DNA of 29,242 nucleotides from JABWBJ01 sp036507855 (GCA_036507855.1 DATCIJ010000193.1:1-29242), one strand, 5' to 3'. Positions 16,922 to 25,243 are shown, counted from the first letter of the stretch. Notes: a model not told the origin generated them from the sequence alone. Program-made: numbers and translations.

Positions 16922-19054
16922 CTACGCGTTCAGTCCGTCCCTGATCCGCGCGGCGATTGCTTCGGAGGACGGCAGCACCGCCGCCAGCAGGTCGGGATGG
17001 TAGGGCATCGGCACGTCTTCCACGCATAGTCGATCCACCGGCGCATCCAGCTGCCAGAACACCTCGCGCGCCACCACCGCCGCCACCTCGGCGCCGAAGC
17101 CGGCGGTCATCGTGTCCTCGTGCACGATCAGGCACCGGCCGGTCTTCCGGACCGACGCCAGCACCGCGTCGCGGTCCCACGGAGCGATTGTCCTGAGGTC
17201 GATCAGTTCCACCGACCCTTCCACGGCCCCGACGGCTTCCAGGCAGCGGTGGACCATGGCGCCCCAGGTCACCAGGGTGAGATCCGTCCCTTCGCGGATG
17301 ATGCGAGCCGAGCCTAACGGGATCACATAATCATCGCCTGGATAGCGGGAGCTTCCGTCGCTGGTCATCAACAGCGAGCGGTGCTCGAAGAAGATGGTGG
17401 GATTGGGGGAGCGCATCGCTGTTCGCAGGAGACCGACGGCGTCGGCCGCGTTCGACGGAACGACCACCTGCCAGCCGATTGCGTGCGCCCACTGCACCTC
17501 GGCGCTGAGACTATGCCAGGGATCGCCGACATCCTTCCCGAACCCGCCCGGCATGCGCACCACGATCGGGGCGCAGAATCGATTGGCGGTGCGCCAGCGG
17601 AGCGTGCCGCAGTTGTTCAATTGCTCCGCCGCGGGATCCGCGTATTTCCGGAACTGGATCTCCGCCACGGGAACGAGACCGGCGATGGCCATGCCGACGG
17701 CGCGGCCGATGATGCCTTCCTCGGACAGGCTCGTGTCGAACACGCGCGCGACGCCGTGCTTGCGCTGCAGGCCTTCGGTGACGAGGTGCACGCCACCCTT
17801 GAGCCCCACGTCCTCGCCGAACACGAGCAGGCGCGGGTTGACGGCCAGCTCATGATCCAGCGTGCGGCGCACCGCCTCGGCAAATCGGAGCTGGTCTCCG
17901 GACTCCCGGGGAGTCGAATCACCGCCCAGGCGCGTCCGTTCCGCGGCCGGCATTCCTCCATAAGCGGGTCGCCCGGCCTCATCCGACTCGGCGTACACGT
18001 GGCGGCGAATGCCGGCCGGATCGGGAGCTTTCCGCGCGCGCGCGGCGGAGAGACCGAACTGCACATCGCGCTCGACCTGTCGCTCGAGCGTCGCCCACTC
18101 GGATTCGGAGAGCACCGCCGGAACCAGGTAGGAGCGCAGCTTTGGCACGGGGTCGCGTTCCCAGTCCTGCGCGATTTCCGCGTCGCTCCGGTACCCCTTC
18201 TGGTTATCCGGGCCGGAATGACTCGCAAGGCGAGGTACGGTGAGGCGGAGCAGAGCCGGGCCATTCCCGCCACGCACGTGGGCAACCACTTCATCCACAA
18301 GCGCCGCGGCCGCGCCCGGGTTCGTGCCGTCCCCATCTCGAATGAACAGGTTCGCGAAGGACGCCAGGTTGGCGGCGATGTTACCACCCGGCGTTTGCAT
18401 GCCGCCGCGCACGGAGATCCCGAGTCCGTTGTCCTCGACGTAGAACAGGACTGGCAGTTTCAGCGTGGTAGCGATCGTCAGGCAGGACCAGAAGCCATTG
18501 GTCGCGACCGCCGCCTCGCCCCCAAGCACCGCCGCGATGGCGCCGCGCCAGGTCCGGTCTCGCAGCACGTCGCGGTGGTAGGTGATCGCCTGCGCCCATC
18601 CCGCCGCGGGAGTGAATTGCGAGCCCACGTCTCCCGACATCGGCAGGACGATGGGCCCCTTCTCGCGCGGAAGGTTGCAGACGACCCCGATGTCCCGGCC
18701 ATCGCTGAAACCGCCGGATCTGCCTAACGGGCTGGCGAATCCGTCCTCGATCGAGAGGCCGAGGGCCAGCAGCAGTGGCCGCGAGCGGTAGTAGGCGCCG
18801 GCCGCGTCGTGGGGGTGATCGAGGCGGGACGCCAGGATGCACTGGGCCATGTCGTGGCCCCTGGCCGAGAACTGGTAGAGGACCAGGTGATCCTTGGGTA
18901 CCGAGGTCCGATTACGGTTCGTCGTCTCCTCGGCGTCATCCATCGCGCGGGATACCAGCGTGTTATACGCGATCCGGCGCCAGTCGAAAGCCGGGTCGGC
19001 CGCCTCGCGGGGCGGAGCGGGTTGCTTCCGGGCGGAGGGAGGGGTGGCTGGCAT
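16922..19054 (-). CDS. 2-oxoacid dehydrogenase E1 component, alpha and beta fused
   Basis: A 710-residue fusion of the two E1 subunits of the branched-chain/pyruvate type. Residues about 25-345 are E1 alpha: LYQFSARGHDMAQCILASRL, then the cofactor region ATNGFWSCLTIATTLKLPVL ending in EDNG (207-210), then GGNIAANLASFANL. Residues about 385-710 are E1 beta: FGEDVGLKGGVHLVTEGLQ, FDTSLSEEGIIGRAVGMAIA, RMPGGFGKDVGDPWHS and DLRTIAPWD. It would decarboxylate a 2-oxoacid using thiamine diphosphate and acylate an E2 lipoyl domain. E2 and E3 genes are not nearby. Where E1 alpha normally has GDG, this protein has GGE (178-180). Substrate preference cannot be read; branched-chain keto acids are likely. 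Confidence 0.88.
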   Translation of the reverse strand: MPATPPSARKQPAPPREAADPAFDWRRIAYNTLVSRAMDDAEETTNRNRTSVPKDHLVLYQFSARGHDMAQCILASRLDHPHDAAGAYYRSRPLLLALGLSIEDGFASPLGRSGGFSDGRDIGVVCNLPREKGPIVLPMSGDVGSQFTPAAGWAQAITYHRDVLRDRTWRGAIAAVLGGEAAVATNGFWSCLTIATTLKLPVLFYVEDNGLGISVRGGMQTPGGNIAANLASFANLFIRDGDGTNPGAAAALVDEVVAHVRGGNGPALLRLTVPRLASHSGPDNQKGYRSDAEIAQDWERDPVPKLRSYLVPAVLSESEWATLERQVERDVQFGLSAARARKAPDPAGIRRHVYAESDEAGRPAYGGMPAAERTRLGGDSTPRESGDQLRFAEAVRRTLDHELAVNPRLLVFGEDVGLKGGVHLVTEGLQRKHGVARVFDTSLSEEGIIGRAVGMAIAGLVPVAEIQFRKYADPAAEQLNNCGTLRWRTANRFCAPIVVRMPGGFGKDVGDPWHSLSAEVQWAHAIGWQVVVPSNAADAVGLLRTAMRSPNPTIFFEHRSLLMTSDGSSRYPGDDYVIPLGSARIIREGTDLTLVTWGAMVHRCLEAVGAVEGSVELIDLRTIAPWDRDAVLASVRKTGRCLIVHEDTMTAGFGAEVAAVVAREVFWQLDAPVDRLCVEDVPMPYHPDLLAAVLPSSEAIAARIRDGLNA

Positions 19055-19360
19055 CGAACGGGAACGGGTTTAACCGGCTGCAGCCAGGACGGCGAAAATT
19101 AGCAGGCGGTACTTCAGGCCGCCGCTACCAGGCGGCGCTTCCCGTACTGCGCGGATCAGCGGCCGTGGGACCGGCCGTTGGCGACCTGAAACGCGTTGCG
19201 TATACTCGGTAGGCGCCGTTTCCGCCTCATGGACAGTCAACAGGGACGCTACGGTTCGATGCCTGACGAGTGCCGTTCCAACCTGATGTTCCACATCGGT
19301 GCGAGGCACAGCTCACCGCGCGCCGCCAAGTTGGAACGGCACGAGTCGCGTTTGTTGAAC
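19055..19360. other. Divergent spacer and leader before the HEAT/cyclophilin gene
   Basis: 306 bp between two genes that read outward. It contains GC-rich short inverted repeats near 19120-19140 and 19152-19172, no convincing promoter pair, and the long inverted repeat at 19270-19342. The plus-strand frame of the next gene is open from 19196, but no signal or homology supports translation there. Confidence 0.6.
19270..19342 (+). promoter_or_regulatory. Perfect 13-bp inverted repeat enclosing smaller hairpins, in the 5' leader
   Basis: GTGCCGTTCCAAC (19270-19282) and GTTGGAACGGCAC (19330-19342) are exact reverse complements separated by 47 bases. Within the loop, GATGT/ACATC (19285-19289 and 19293-19297) and GGTG/CACC (19298-19301 and 19314-19317) can each pair, so a three-way-junction RNA is possible. 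The structure ends 18 bases before the ATG at 19361. It may be a structured leader, a spaced operator, or the remains of a small mobile element. Confidence 0.7.
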
Positions 19361-21469
19361 ATGGGCATCAGGGGGACGTCAGTCCGTCGCGTTTTCGTCG
19401 TCGCGGTTTGGGCTGCTGTCGCCTCCACGGTGGCGTCCGCTGCTTCCGTGGCGGCGCAGACGGTCACTCGGATCGACATCATTCGCGCCGAGGACGCGAG
19501 AGGAAAGGGGCCCGAGGGGATACAGCCGATCCTGGCTGGGCTGCGCGATCCGGCGCTTCGTGAGACCGCGATCCGTGCCATCGGAAGGCTCGAACGGCCC
19601 GAACTCATCCAGCACCTTGTCCCGTACCTCGACGATTCCGCCACGCGGTCGACCATCGCGGAGGCGCTCGCGCAGGCGTTGAGCGGTCCGCCGCAGCAGG
19701 CTGGCGACCGCGCACTCGTCGACAGCGTATTCAATCTCCTGCGCACCCGGGCGGTTTCTGAAAGCGCCGGCCCAACCAAGGGGGTAATCGCGCGCAGCAT
19801 TGGGCGCCTCCCATACAGCGAGCCGCGTCAGGCACGCGCGGCGGAGTCGGTGCTGATCGGTCTGCTGCCGGTGCAGACGGAGCGGCTCAACGCGCCAGCG
19901 ATGGAGGGGATCGCGCAGGGCCTCTACTCCCTGGCTCGCGCACGGCGCGCTCTTGGCAACCTCTCCACGCCGGCCGCCGAGTGGTTGCGGCATGCGTCCA
20001 CCGTCGCGTACGGCCGGCCAGAGGCAGTGACCGTACGGCGACTGGCGTGGTTGGCGCTCACCGCTGCTGGAGCCGTCGACCGGCGCGAGGTGTCAGTCGC
20101 CCTGAGCCTCGAGCTGGACGCGCAGGTCCGGCGTCTGGCGGTTGCCGCGCTGCCTAACGTTCAGGACTCCGCGTTCCAGCGTGAGCAGCTGGCACGAGCG
20201 GCACACGATCGGGACCCGCTGGTCCGGCTGGAATGGGTGCGCGTCTACCGGCAACTGGCCGCGGCGACGGACTGCGGCCCATTGCTGGCGGCGATGTCGG
20301 ACACGATCCACCACGTGCGGTTGGCGGCCATCGATGCGCTCGGTGGTCCATGTCCGGAGCGCGGCTCAATCGTCTCGGCGCTCCGGCTCACCATCGAGAA
20401 TGGTCCCTCGGGCGCTTCCGCCCGGACGGGCCTGCGTGTGTCCTGGCACGCGCGAGCGCATGCGCTCAGTGCGCTCGCCCGCATTGACGGCGATGCCGCG
20501 AAAGACCTTCTCCGTCGGGACAGCCGGCACCCGGTATGGCAGGTCAGGATGTACGCGGCTCGTGGTGCCGCAGCGATCAGGGACAGCGCGCTCCTGACCA
20601 GCCTGGCATTCGATCCGGTGGGCAATGTTCGTGAGGTGGCGATCCAGGGGTTATCCGCCACGCTCGGTCACCTGGCGGATCTCGTCTACGTCCGCGAGTT
20701 GAGCAGCAAGGACTACCATGTGGTGCTGGCGGCGGCGCGCGCACTGCGGGGCGCGCCCGTCCGGGATTCGGTCCTGCCGGGTATCCTCGATGCCCTGGAG
20801 CGCATAACGCGCGAGCAGCACCAGACCTCCCGCGATCCGCGCATGGAAATGCTCGCCCGGGTTCGCGAGATGGGAGGCCGGACGGATGTTGTCCGGCTGC
20901 GTCCATTGCTGGGCGACGTGGACGAGGCAATCGCATCCGAGGCGGCCAGCGTGATGAATCAGCTCGTGAGCGGTGAGCAGTACGCGCCCACCGCGCGACC
21001 AGTGCGCCGGAATGTGTTGCCGGCGGGCGGCCCGGTGCGGTTGCGTATCACGATGTCAGCGGCGACCGGCGGCGGCATCTTCGACGTCGTCCTCGACGGT
21101 GAGCGTGCGCCGATGACCACGGCTCGAGTGGTTGAGCTGGTTCGCGATCGCTATTACGACGGTCTCACATTCCATCGCGTGGTCCCGAACTTCGTGCTGC
21201 AGGGCGGCAGCCCGGGAATGAACGAGTACGTGGGTGACGGGCCGTTTCTTCGCGATGAGCTGAGCCTCGAACACCATGCCCGCTACACGCTTGGCATCTC
21301 CACGCGGGGCAGGGATACCGGCGATGCCCAGTGGTTCATCAACCTCGTGGACAACTACCGTCTCGATCACGACTACACGGTCCTGGGCAAGGTTGTGGCG
21401 GGGTTCGAGGTCGTCGACCGAATCCTGGAAGGGGACGTGATGGAATCCGTCAGAGTCGTTGGCAATTGA
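19361..21469 (+). CDS. Exported HEAT-repeat protein with C-terminal cyclophilin-type peptidylprolyl isomerase
   Basis: A 702-residue protein. From ATG 19361 it opens with a basic start and hydrophobic core (RRVFVVAVWAAVASTVASAA), a signal peptide ending near VAAQ (about residue 32). Residues about 45-575 form repeated helical pairs with HEAT-like spacing, for example LRDPALRETAIRAIGRLERP and DSAFQREQLARAAHDRDPLV. Residues about 580-702 are a cyclophilin domain: FHRVVPNFVLQGG (catalytic R606, with F611 and Q614), GDAQWFINL, and LDHDYTVLGKV (H670). It should isomerise Xaa-Pro bonds in the periplasm or at the envelope, with the HEAT part as substrate or partner scaffold. The gene stands alone, divergent from the E1 gene. 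Confidence 0.88.
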   Translation: MGIRGTSVRRVFVVAVWAAVASTVASAASVAAQTVTRIDIIRAEDARGKGPEGIQPILAGLRDPALRETAIRAIGRLERPELIQHLVPYLDDSATRSTIAEALAQALSGPPQQAGDRALVDSVFNLLRTRAVSESAGPTKGVIARSIGRLPYSEPRQARAAESVLIGLLPVQTERLNAPAMEGIAQGLYSLARARRALGNLSTPAAEWLRHASTVAYGRPEAVTVRRLAWLALTAAGAVDRREVSVALSLELDAQVRRLAVAALPNVQDSAFQREQLARAAHDRDPLVRLEWVRVYRQLAAATDCGPLLAAMSDTIHHVRLAAIDALGGPCPERGSIVSALRLTIENGPSGASARTGLRVSWHARAHALSALARIDGDAAKDLLRRDSRHPVWQVRMYAARGAAAIRDSALLTSLAFDPVGNVREVAIQGLSATLGHLADLVYVRELSSKDYHVVLAAARALRGAPVRDSVLPGILDALERITREQHQTSRDPRMEMLARVREMGGRTDVVRLRPLLGDVDEAIASEAASVMNQLVSGEQYAPTARPVRRNVLPAGGPVRLRITMSAATGGGIFDVVLDGERAPMTTARVVELVRDRYYDGLTFHRVVPNFVLQGGSPGMNEYVGDGPFLRDELSLEHHARYTLGISTRGRDTGDAQWFINLVDNYRLDHDYTVLGKVVAGFEVVDRILEGDVMESVRVVGN

Positions 21470-21473
21470 CACG

Positions 21474-21494
21474 CTGAGCTCAGAGCTCTGAGCC
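21474..21494. repeat. Three 7-bp units containing a 16-bp perfect palindrome
   Basis: Units of the CTGAGCT/CAGAGCT type follow with a 7-bp period directly after the HEAT/cyclophilin stop codon. GCTCAGAGCTCTGAGC (21478-21493) is an exact palindrome. As RNA it could form a 6-bp stem with a 4-base loop. It may be a weak terminator or an operator for the paaG unit, whose start lies 57 bp downstream. Confidence 0.65.
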
Positions 21495-21550
21495 CCCAAC
21501 GAAGCGATGCTGGTTCGCTAGATTCCTCGCACACGTTTCACGGGGCCGCG

Positions 21551-22342
21551 ATGGAGTACCACCACATCAAGGTCGAGGTGAAGGACGGCGTTCAGGTCAT
21601 CACCCTGAACCGTCCGGAAGTCCTCAACAGCTTCCACCTTCCGATGGCGCGGGAGGTGCAGGACTCGCTCGCGGTGGCCGCGGTGGACGATGCCATCCGC
21701 GCGGTCCTTCTCACGGGGGAGGGCCGCGGGTTCTGCGCTGGACAGGATCTGGCCGCGGCGTCCTTCGATGACTCGGCGCCGCAGGCCGACCTGGGCGAGA
21801 CGGTCCGGGCGCAGTACAACCCGATCATCCGCGCCATCCGGCGCCTCGAGAAGCCGGTGGTCTGTGCGGTCAACGGTGTGGCAGCCGGCGCCGGCGCCAA
21901 CCTGGCCTTCGCGTGCGACCTGGTGTTCGCGTCGACCGAAGCGTCGTTCATCCAGTCGTTCTGCCGGATCGGGCTCATTCCGGACAGCGGTGGGACCTTC
22001 TTCCTTCCCCGGCTGGTTGGGCTGGCCCGGGCCTCCGGATTGGCGTTGTTAGGCGGCAAGGTGGGCGCGGCGCAGGCACGCGACTGGGGGTTGATCTGGG
22101 AGACGTGCGAGCCGGCGGCACTCATGCCGCGCGCGATGGAGGTCACGACCTCGCTGGCGACGCAACCGACGCGCGGATTCGGACTTACGAAGCAGGCCTT
22201 CAATGCGTCGCTCATGAACGACCTCGATGCCCAGCTCGACCTGGAAGCAGATCTGCAGACCGAGGCGGGCCGCACGGCGGACTTCGCCGAGGGCGTGGCG
22301 GCATTTCGCGCCAAGCGACCCCCCGTATTCCGCGGCCAATGA
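21551..22342 (+). CDS. paaG: 1,2-epoxyphenylacetyl-CoA isomerase
   Basis: A 263-residue crotonase-fold protein. The oxyanion-hole segments are FCAGQDLAA (61-69) and NGVAAGAGANLAFACDL (108-124). The catalytic residue typical of PaaG is the aspartate in GLIPDSGGTFFLPRLVG (D145), where hydratases have a different residue. PaaG turns the epoxide made by PaaABC into an oxepin-CoA and also moves a double bond later in the route. It starts at ATG 21551 and is the first gene of a unit with paaH, paaI and paaJ. Its TGA overlaps the paaH start codon. Confidence 0.92.
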   Translation: MEYHHIKVEVKDGVQVITLNRPEVLNSFHLPMAREVQDSLAVAAVDDAIRAVLLTGEGRGFCAGQDLAAASFDDSAPQADLGETVRAQYNPIIRAIRRLEKPVVCAVNGVAAGAGANLAFACDLVFASTEASFIQSFCRIGLIPDSGGTFFLPRLVGLARASGLALLGGKVGAAQARDWGLIWETCEPAALMPRAMEVTTSLATQPTRGFGLTKQAFNASLMNDLDAQLDLEADLQTEAGRTADFAEGVAAFRAKRPPVFRGQ

Positions 22343-23508
22343 TGACCGTTGGGATCGTCGGTGCGGGAGCGATGGGCTCCGGCATCGCACAGGTGGCGCT
22401 CAGGAACGGCCACCAGGTGGTCCTGGCGGATGTCGAGAAGAGCGCGACGCTGCAAGCTCGTGAGAGTATCGATGCTGCGCTGGCACGGGACGTGGAAAAG
22501 GGACGCCTGACGAGTGAAACCGCCACATCGGCCCGCGACCGGCTGCGAACCGCCTCGCTGCCGGCGGGGCTCGGTGAATTCTCGGAATGTGGCCTCGTTG
22601 TCGAAGCCATCGTCGAAGGATTGGACGCCAAGCAGTCGCTGTTTCGCGCCCTCGAAGGCGTGGTGAGCCCGGACTGCGTGCTCGCGACCAATACCTCGTC
22701 GCTCTCGGTGACGTCGATTGCCTCCGCCTGCCAGGCGCCGGGGCGCGTCGTGGGGATGCATTTCTTCAATCCCGCGCCGGTGATGCCGCTGGTCGAAATC
22801 ATTCCGGGGGCGCAGACATCATCCGAGGTGACGGGCGCGACCCGCGCGATCGCCGATGGCTGGGGAAAGGTCACGGTGCTCGCCGCCGACTCGCCGGGAT
22901 TCATCGTGAATCGCGTCGCGCGCCCTTTCTATGGCGAATCGCTCCGGATCCTCGAGGACGGCGTGGCAGACGCGCCCACGATAGACTGGGCGCTTCGCGA
23001 ACTGGCGGGTTTTCGCATGGGACCGTTCCTCCTCATGGACTTCATCGGGAACGACGTGAACTACGCGGTGACCGAGTCCGTCTGGCGCGCTACGTACTTC
23101 GATGGGCGCTACCGTCCCTCGATAACGCAGAAGCGCCTGGTGGAAGCCGGCTGGCTGGGTCGAAAGAGCGGGCGTGGCTTCTACGAGTACGGTCCGGACG
23201 CGCCGGCGCGACCGGCGACCGAAGATCGTGCGCTTGGCGAAGGCATCGTCCTGCGCGTGCTGGCCATGCTGGTGAACGAGGCCGTGGACGTCGTGCGTTG
23301 GCGGGTCGCCACCCCCGCTGACGTCGATCTGGCCATGAAGAAGGGCGTGAACTATCCGCGCGGGCCGCTGGCCTGGGGCAACGAACTCGGACTCGAAGGC
23401 GTGCTGAAGGAGATCGTGCGGCTGCGCGGCGAATCGGGCGAGGATCGGTACCGCCCCAGCCCCTTGCTCCGTCGCATGGTGAAAGAGGGAAGGCGGTTCT
23501 TCGAATGA
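22339..23508 (+). CDS. paaH: 3-hydroxyadipyl-CoA dehydrogenase
   Basis: A 389-residue NAD-dependent dehydrogenase of the 3-hydroxyacyl-CoA family. An N-terminal Rossmann domain has GIVGAGAMGSGIAQ (5-18). Catalytic positions match the family: the LATNTSSLS stretch, H141 in GMHFFNP, E153 in LVEII, and N191 in GFIVNR. The dimerisation domain follows (about 186-282), and a second copy of the C-terminal domain (about 295-389) contains LAMLVNEAVDVVRW and GVNYPRGPLAWGNELG. It would oxidise 3-hydroxyadipyl-CoA to 3-oxoadipyl-CoA. The start is ATG 22339, overlapping the paaG stop by 4 bases; the next codon is also ATG (22342). It is shorter than E. coli PaaH (about 475). Confidence 0.92.
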   Translation: MMTVGIVGAGAMGSGIAQVALRNGHQVVLADVEKSATLQARESIDAALARDVEKGRLTSETATSARDRLRTASLPAGLGEFSECGLVVEAIVEGLDAKQSLFRALEGVVSPDCVLATNTSSLSVTSIASACQAPGRVVGMHFFNPAPVMPLVEIIPGAQTSSEVTGATRAIADGWGKVTVLAADSPGFIVNRVARPFYGESLRILEDGVADAPTIDWALRELAGFRMGPFLLMDFIGNDVNYAVTESVWRATYFDGRYRPSITQKRLVEAGWLGRKSGRGFYEYGPDAPARPATEDRALGEGIVLRVLAMLVNEAVDVVRWRVATPADVDLAMKKGVNYPRGPLAWGNELGLEGVLKEIVRLRGESGEDRYRPSPLLRRMVKEGRRFFE

Positions 23509-23948
23509 CATCGGAACCAGACGAGCAGGGACTGGCCGAGCGCGTGGTGTCGGCGATGATGGCCCGCGACGCGTTCAGTCAATGGCTTGGCGTCAAAGTG
23601 CTCGAGATCGCGCCACGACAGAGCACCTGCCGGCTGACCGTGCGCGGCGAAATGGTGAATGGATTCGGGGTCACGCACGGAGGCATCGCGTTCTCGCTGG
23701 CCGATTCCGCTTTCGCGTTCGCGTCCAACACTCATGGGAAGGTGACGGTCAGTATCGAGAACAGCGTTACATATCCCGCGCCGATTCATGTCGGCGACGT
23801 GCTCACCGCCGTCGCCCGGGAGGACGCCGCGTCGGGCCGGCTGGGTTACTACAGCGCGGTAGTGACGAACCAGAATGACGAAGTGGTGGCGCTGTTTCGC
23901 GGAACGGCGTTCAAGACGACAAAGGACCACGTGATTCGTGAATCGTGA
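23505..23948 (+). CDS. paaI: Phenylacetate pathway thioesterase PaaI
   Basis: A 147-residue hotdog-fold thioesterase. The motif GFGVTHGGIAFSLADSAFAF holds H58 and the catalytic D67 on the central helix. Strands TVSIENSVTYPAPIHVGD follow as in the family. PaaI hydrolyses hydroxylated phenylacetyl-CoA and related dead-end thioesters, protecting the CoA pool. It begins at ATG 23505 inside the paaH stop (ATGA, 4-base overlap). The last residues (VIRES) and the stop codon are encoded by the heptad array at 23931-23965, so the C-terminus has been set by the repeat. Confidence 0.9.
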   Translation: MTSEPDEQGLAERVVSAMMARDAFSQWLGVKVLEIAPRQSTCRLTVRGEMVNGFGVTHGGIAFSLADSAFAFASNTHGKVTVSIENSVTYPAPIHVGDVLTAVAREDAASGRLGYYSAVVTNQNDEVVALFRGTAFKTTKDHVIRES

Positions 23949-24006
23949 ATCGTGACTGGTGACTGCTGCACTCCTGAAGCCTGAAGCCTGAACCTGATGC
24001 CTGATG
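23931..24006. repeat. Two successive 7-bp arrays between paaI and paaJ
   Basis: The first array (23931-23965) has five heptads: variants of GTGAATC, then two GTGACTG. The second (23973-24006) has five units of the CCTGAAG and CCTGATG type, one of them 6 bp long. The first array covers the paaI stop codon. The last CCTGATG of the second supplies the ATG of paaJ (24004-24006). The two arrays have different units but the same period and are only 7 bases apart. Confidence 0.9.
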
Positions 24007-25218
24007 TCCGACGCCTTTGTTGTAGACGGTCTCCGCACTCCGATCGGCGCGTTCGGTGGAAGCCTTGCCACCGTGCGGCCGGACGACATGGCGGCTCTCG
24101 TCATCAGCCGCTTGTTGTCGCGTCATCCGTCGCTGGACGCGACCAGGATTGACGACGTGATCCTGGGTTGCGCGAATCAGGCTGGCGAAGACAACCGCAA
24201 CGTGGCGCGGATGTCGTTACTCCTGGCCGGCCTGCCGATCGCGGTGCCCGGGATGACAGTGAACCGGCTGTGCGCCTCCGGGATGAGCGCGATCGCAACG
24301 GCCGCCTCGGCGATTCGCGCGCAGGACGGCGATCTCTATGTCACCGGTGGCGTCGAAAGCATGACGCGCGCCCCGTACGCCTTGTCGAAGGGAGGCACGC
24401 CATGGGCGCGTGACGCCCAGTTGCACGACACGAGCATCGGCTGGCGGTTCGTGAATCCCAGGATGAAGGAGCTGTACGGCGTCGATTCCATGGGTGAGAC
24501 CGCCGAGAACGTGGCGGAGGAGCATCGCGTCTCGAGAGAGGATCAGGATCGCTTCGCCGTTTCGTCGCAGCGAAAAGCAGCCGCGGCCCGCGGGAACGGG
24601 CGGCTGGCAGTGGAGATCACGCCGGTGACGATTCCCGGGAGCAGGAAAGGCACCGAGGTCGAGTTCAGCCAGGACGAGTTCATCAAGCCCGACACCACGC
24701 CGGAAGTGCTGGCGCGCCTCCGCCCGGCGTTTCGTGGCGGTGGAAACGGCAGCGTGACCGCCGGGAACTCGTCAGGCATCAACGACGGCGCCTGTGCCAT
24801 GCTGGTGGCGTCGGAACGCGCGGTGAAGGAGTTCAACCTTCCGGTCATCGCGCGAGTCGTTGCTTCAGCGGCCGTCGGAGTGGAACCGCGCGTGATGGGG
24901 ATGGGCCCGGTCCCCGCCACCCGGCGGGTCCTGGCTCAGGCCCGGCTCACTCTGGACCAGATCGACGTCATTGAACTCAACGAGGCGTTCGCGTCGCAGT
25001 CGCTGGCCTGTCTTCGGGAACTCGGCGTTGCCGACGACGACCCACGCGTCAACCGGAACGGCGGCGCCATCGCACTCGGCCACCCGTTAGGCATGTCGGG
25101 CGCCAGGCTGGTCCTGACGGCGGCGCGAGAGCTCGAGGCGACCGGAGCGCGACGCGCGCTCTGTACGATGTGCATCGGGGTCGGGCAGGGGGCGGCGGTG
25201 ATAATTGAGCGGGCCTGA
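24004..25218 (+). CDS. paaJ: 3-oxoadipyl-CoA/3-oxo-5,6-dehydrosuberyl-CoA thiolase
   Basis: A 404-residue thiolase, the family length. The nucleophilic cysteine is C90 in NRLCASGM. The basic pair is H360 in GGAIALGHPLG and C390 in LCTMCIGVGQG. Other landmarks are FVVDGLRTPIGAFGG at the N-terminus and ITVGGVES-like VTGGVESMTRAPY. It would cleave 3-oxoadipyl-CoA to acetyl-CoA and succinyl-CoA and also act on the longer ring-opened intermediate. Plain acetoacetyl-CoA thiolase is the alternative; its place beside paaGHI favours PaaJ. The start ATG lies in the last unit of a heptad array, so start-site spacing may vary between strains. Confidence 0.9.
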   Translation: MSDAFVVDGLRTPIGAFGGSLATVRPDDMAALVISRLLSRHPSLDATRIDDVILGCANQAGEDNRNVARMSLLLAGLPIAVPGMTVNRLCASGMSAIATAASAIRAQDGDLYVTGGVESMTRAPYALSKGGTPWARDAQLHDTSIGWRFVNPRMKELYGVDSMGETAENVAEEHRVSREDQDRFAVSSQRKAAAARGNGRLAVEITPVTIPGSRKGTEVEFSQDEFIKPDTTPEVLARLRPAFRGGGNGSVTAGNSSGINDGACAMLVASERAVKEFNLPVIARVVASAAVGVEPRVMGMGPVPATRRVLAQARLTLDQIDVIELNEAFASQSLACLRELGVADDDPRVNRNGGAIALGHPLGMSGARLVLTAARELEATGARRALCTMCIGVGQGAAVIIERA

Positions 25219-25243
25219 CTGAAAAGCGCACAGCGCACGGGTG

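Noticed and set aside
17381..18727. Long plus-strand open frame (about 450 codons) opposite the E1 gene
   Set aside because: No domain, no signal, and it lies fully inside the well-supported E1 fusion on the other strand.
21478..21493. The 16-bp palindrome as a dedicated operator
   Set aside because: It arises from three heptad units of a short array, so an independent regulatory role is not needed to explain it; it is kept only as a possibility.
21592..22761. Minus-strand open frame of about 390 codons over paaG and paaH
   Set aside because: It spans two convincing genes and shows only low-complexity Ser/Arg/Ala sequence.
23931..24006. CRISPR array
   Set aside because: The repeats are contiguous 7-bp units without spacers, and no cas gene is present.
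2371..25092. CCTAACG as a KOPS-like polar chromosome-segregation word
   Set aside because: Both orientations occur (10 as CCTAACG and 5 as TTAGG on the plus strand), so no clear polarity is visible in this window.
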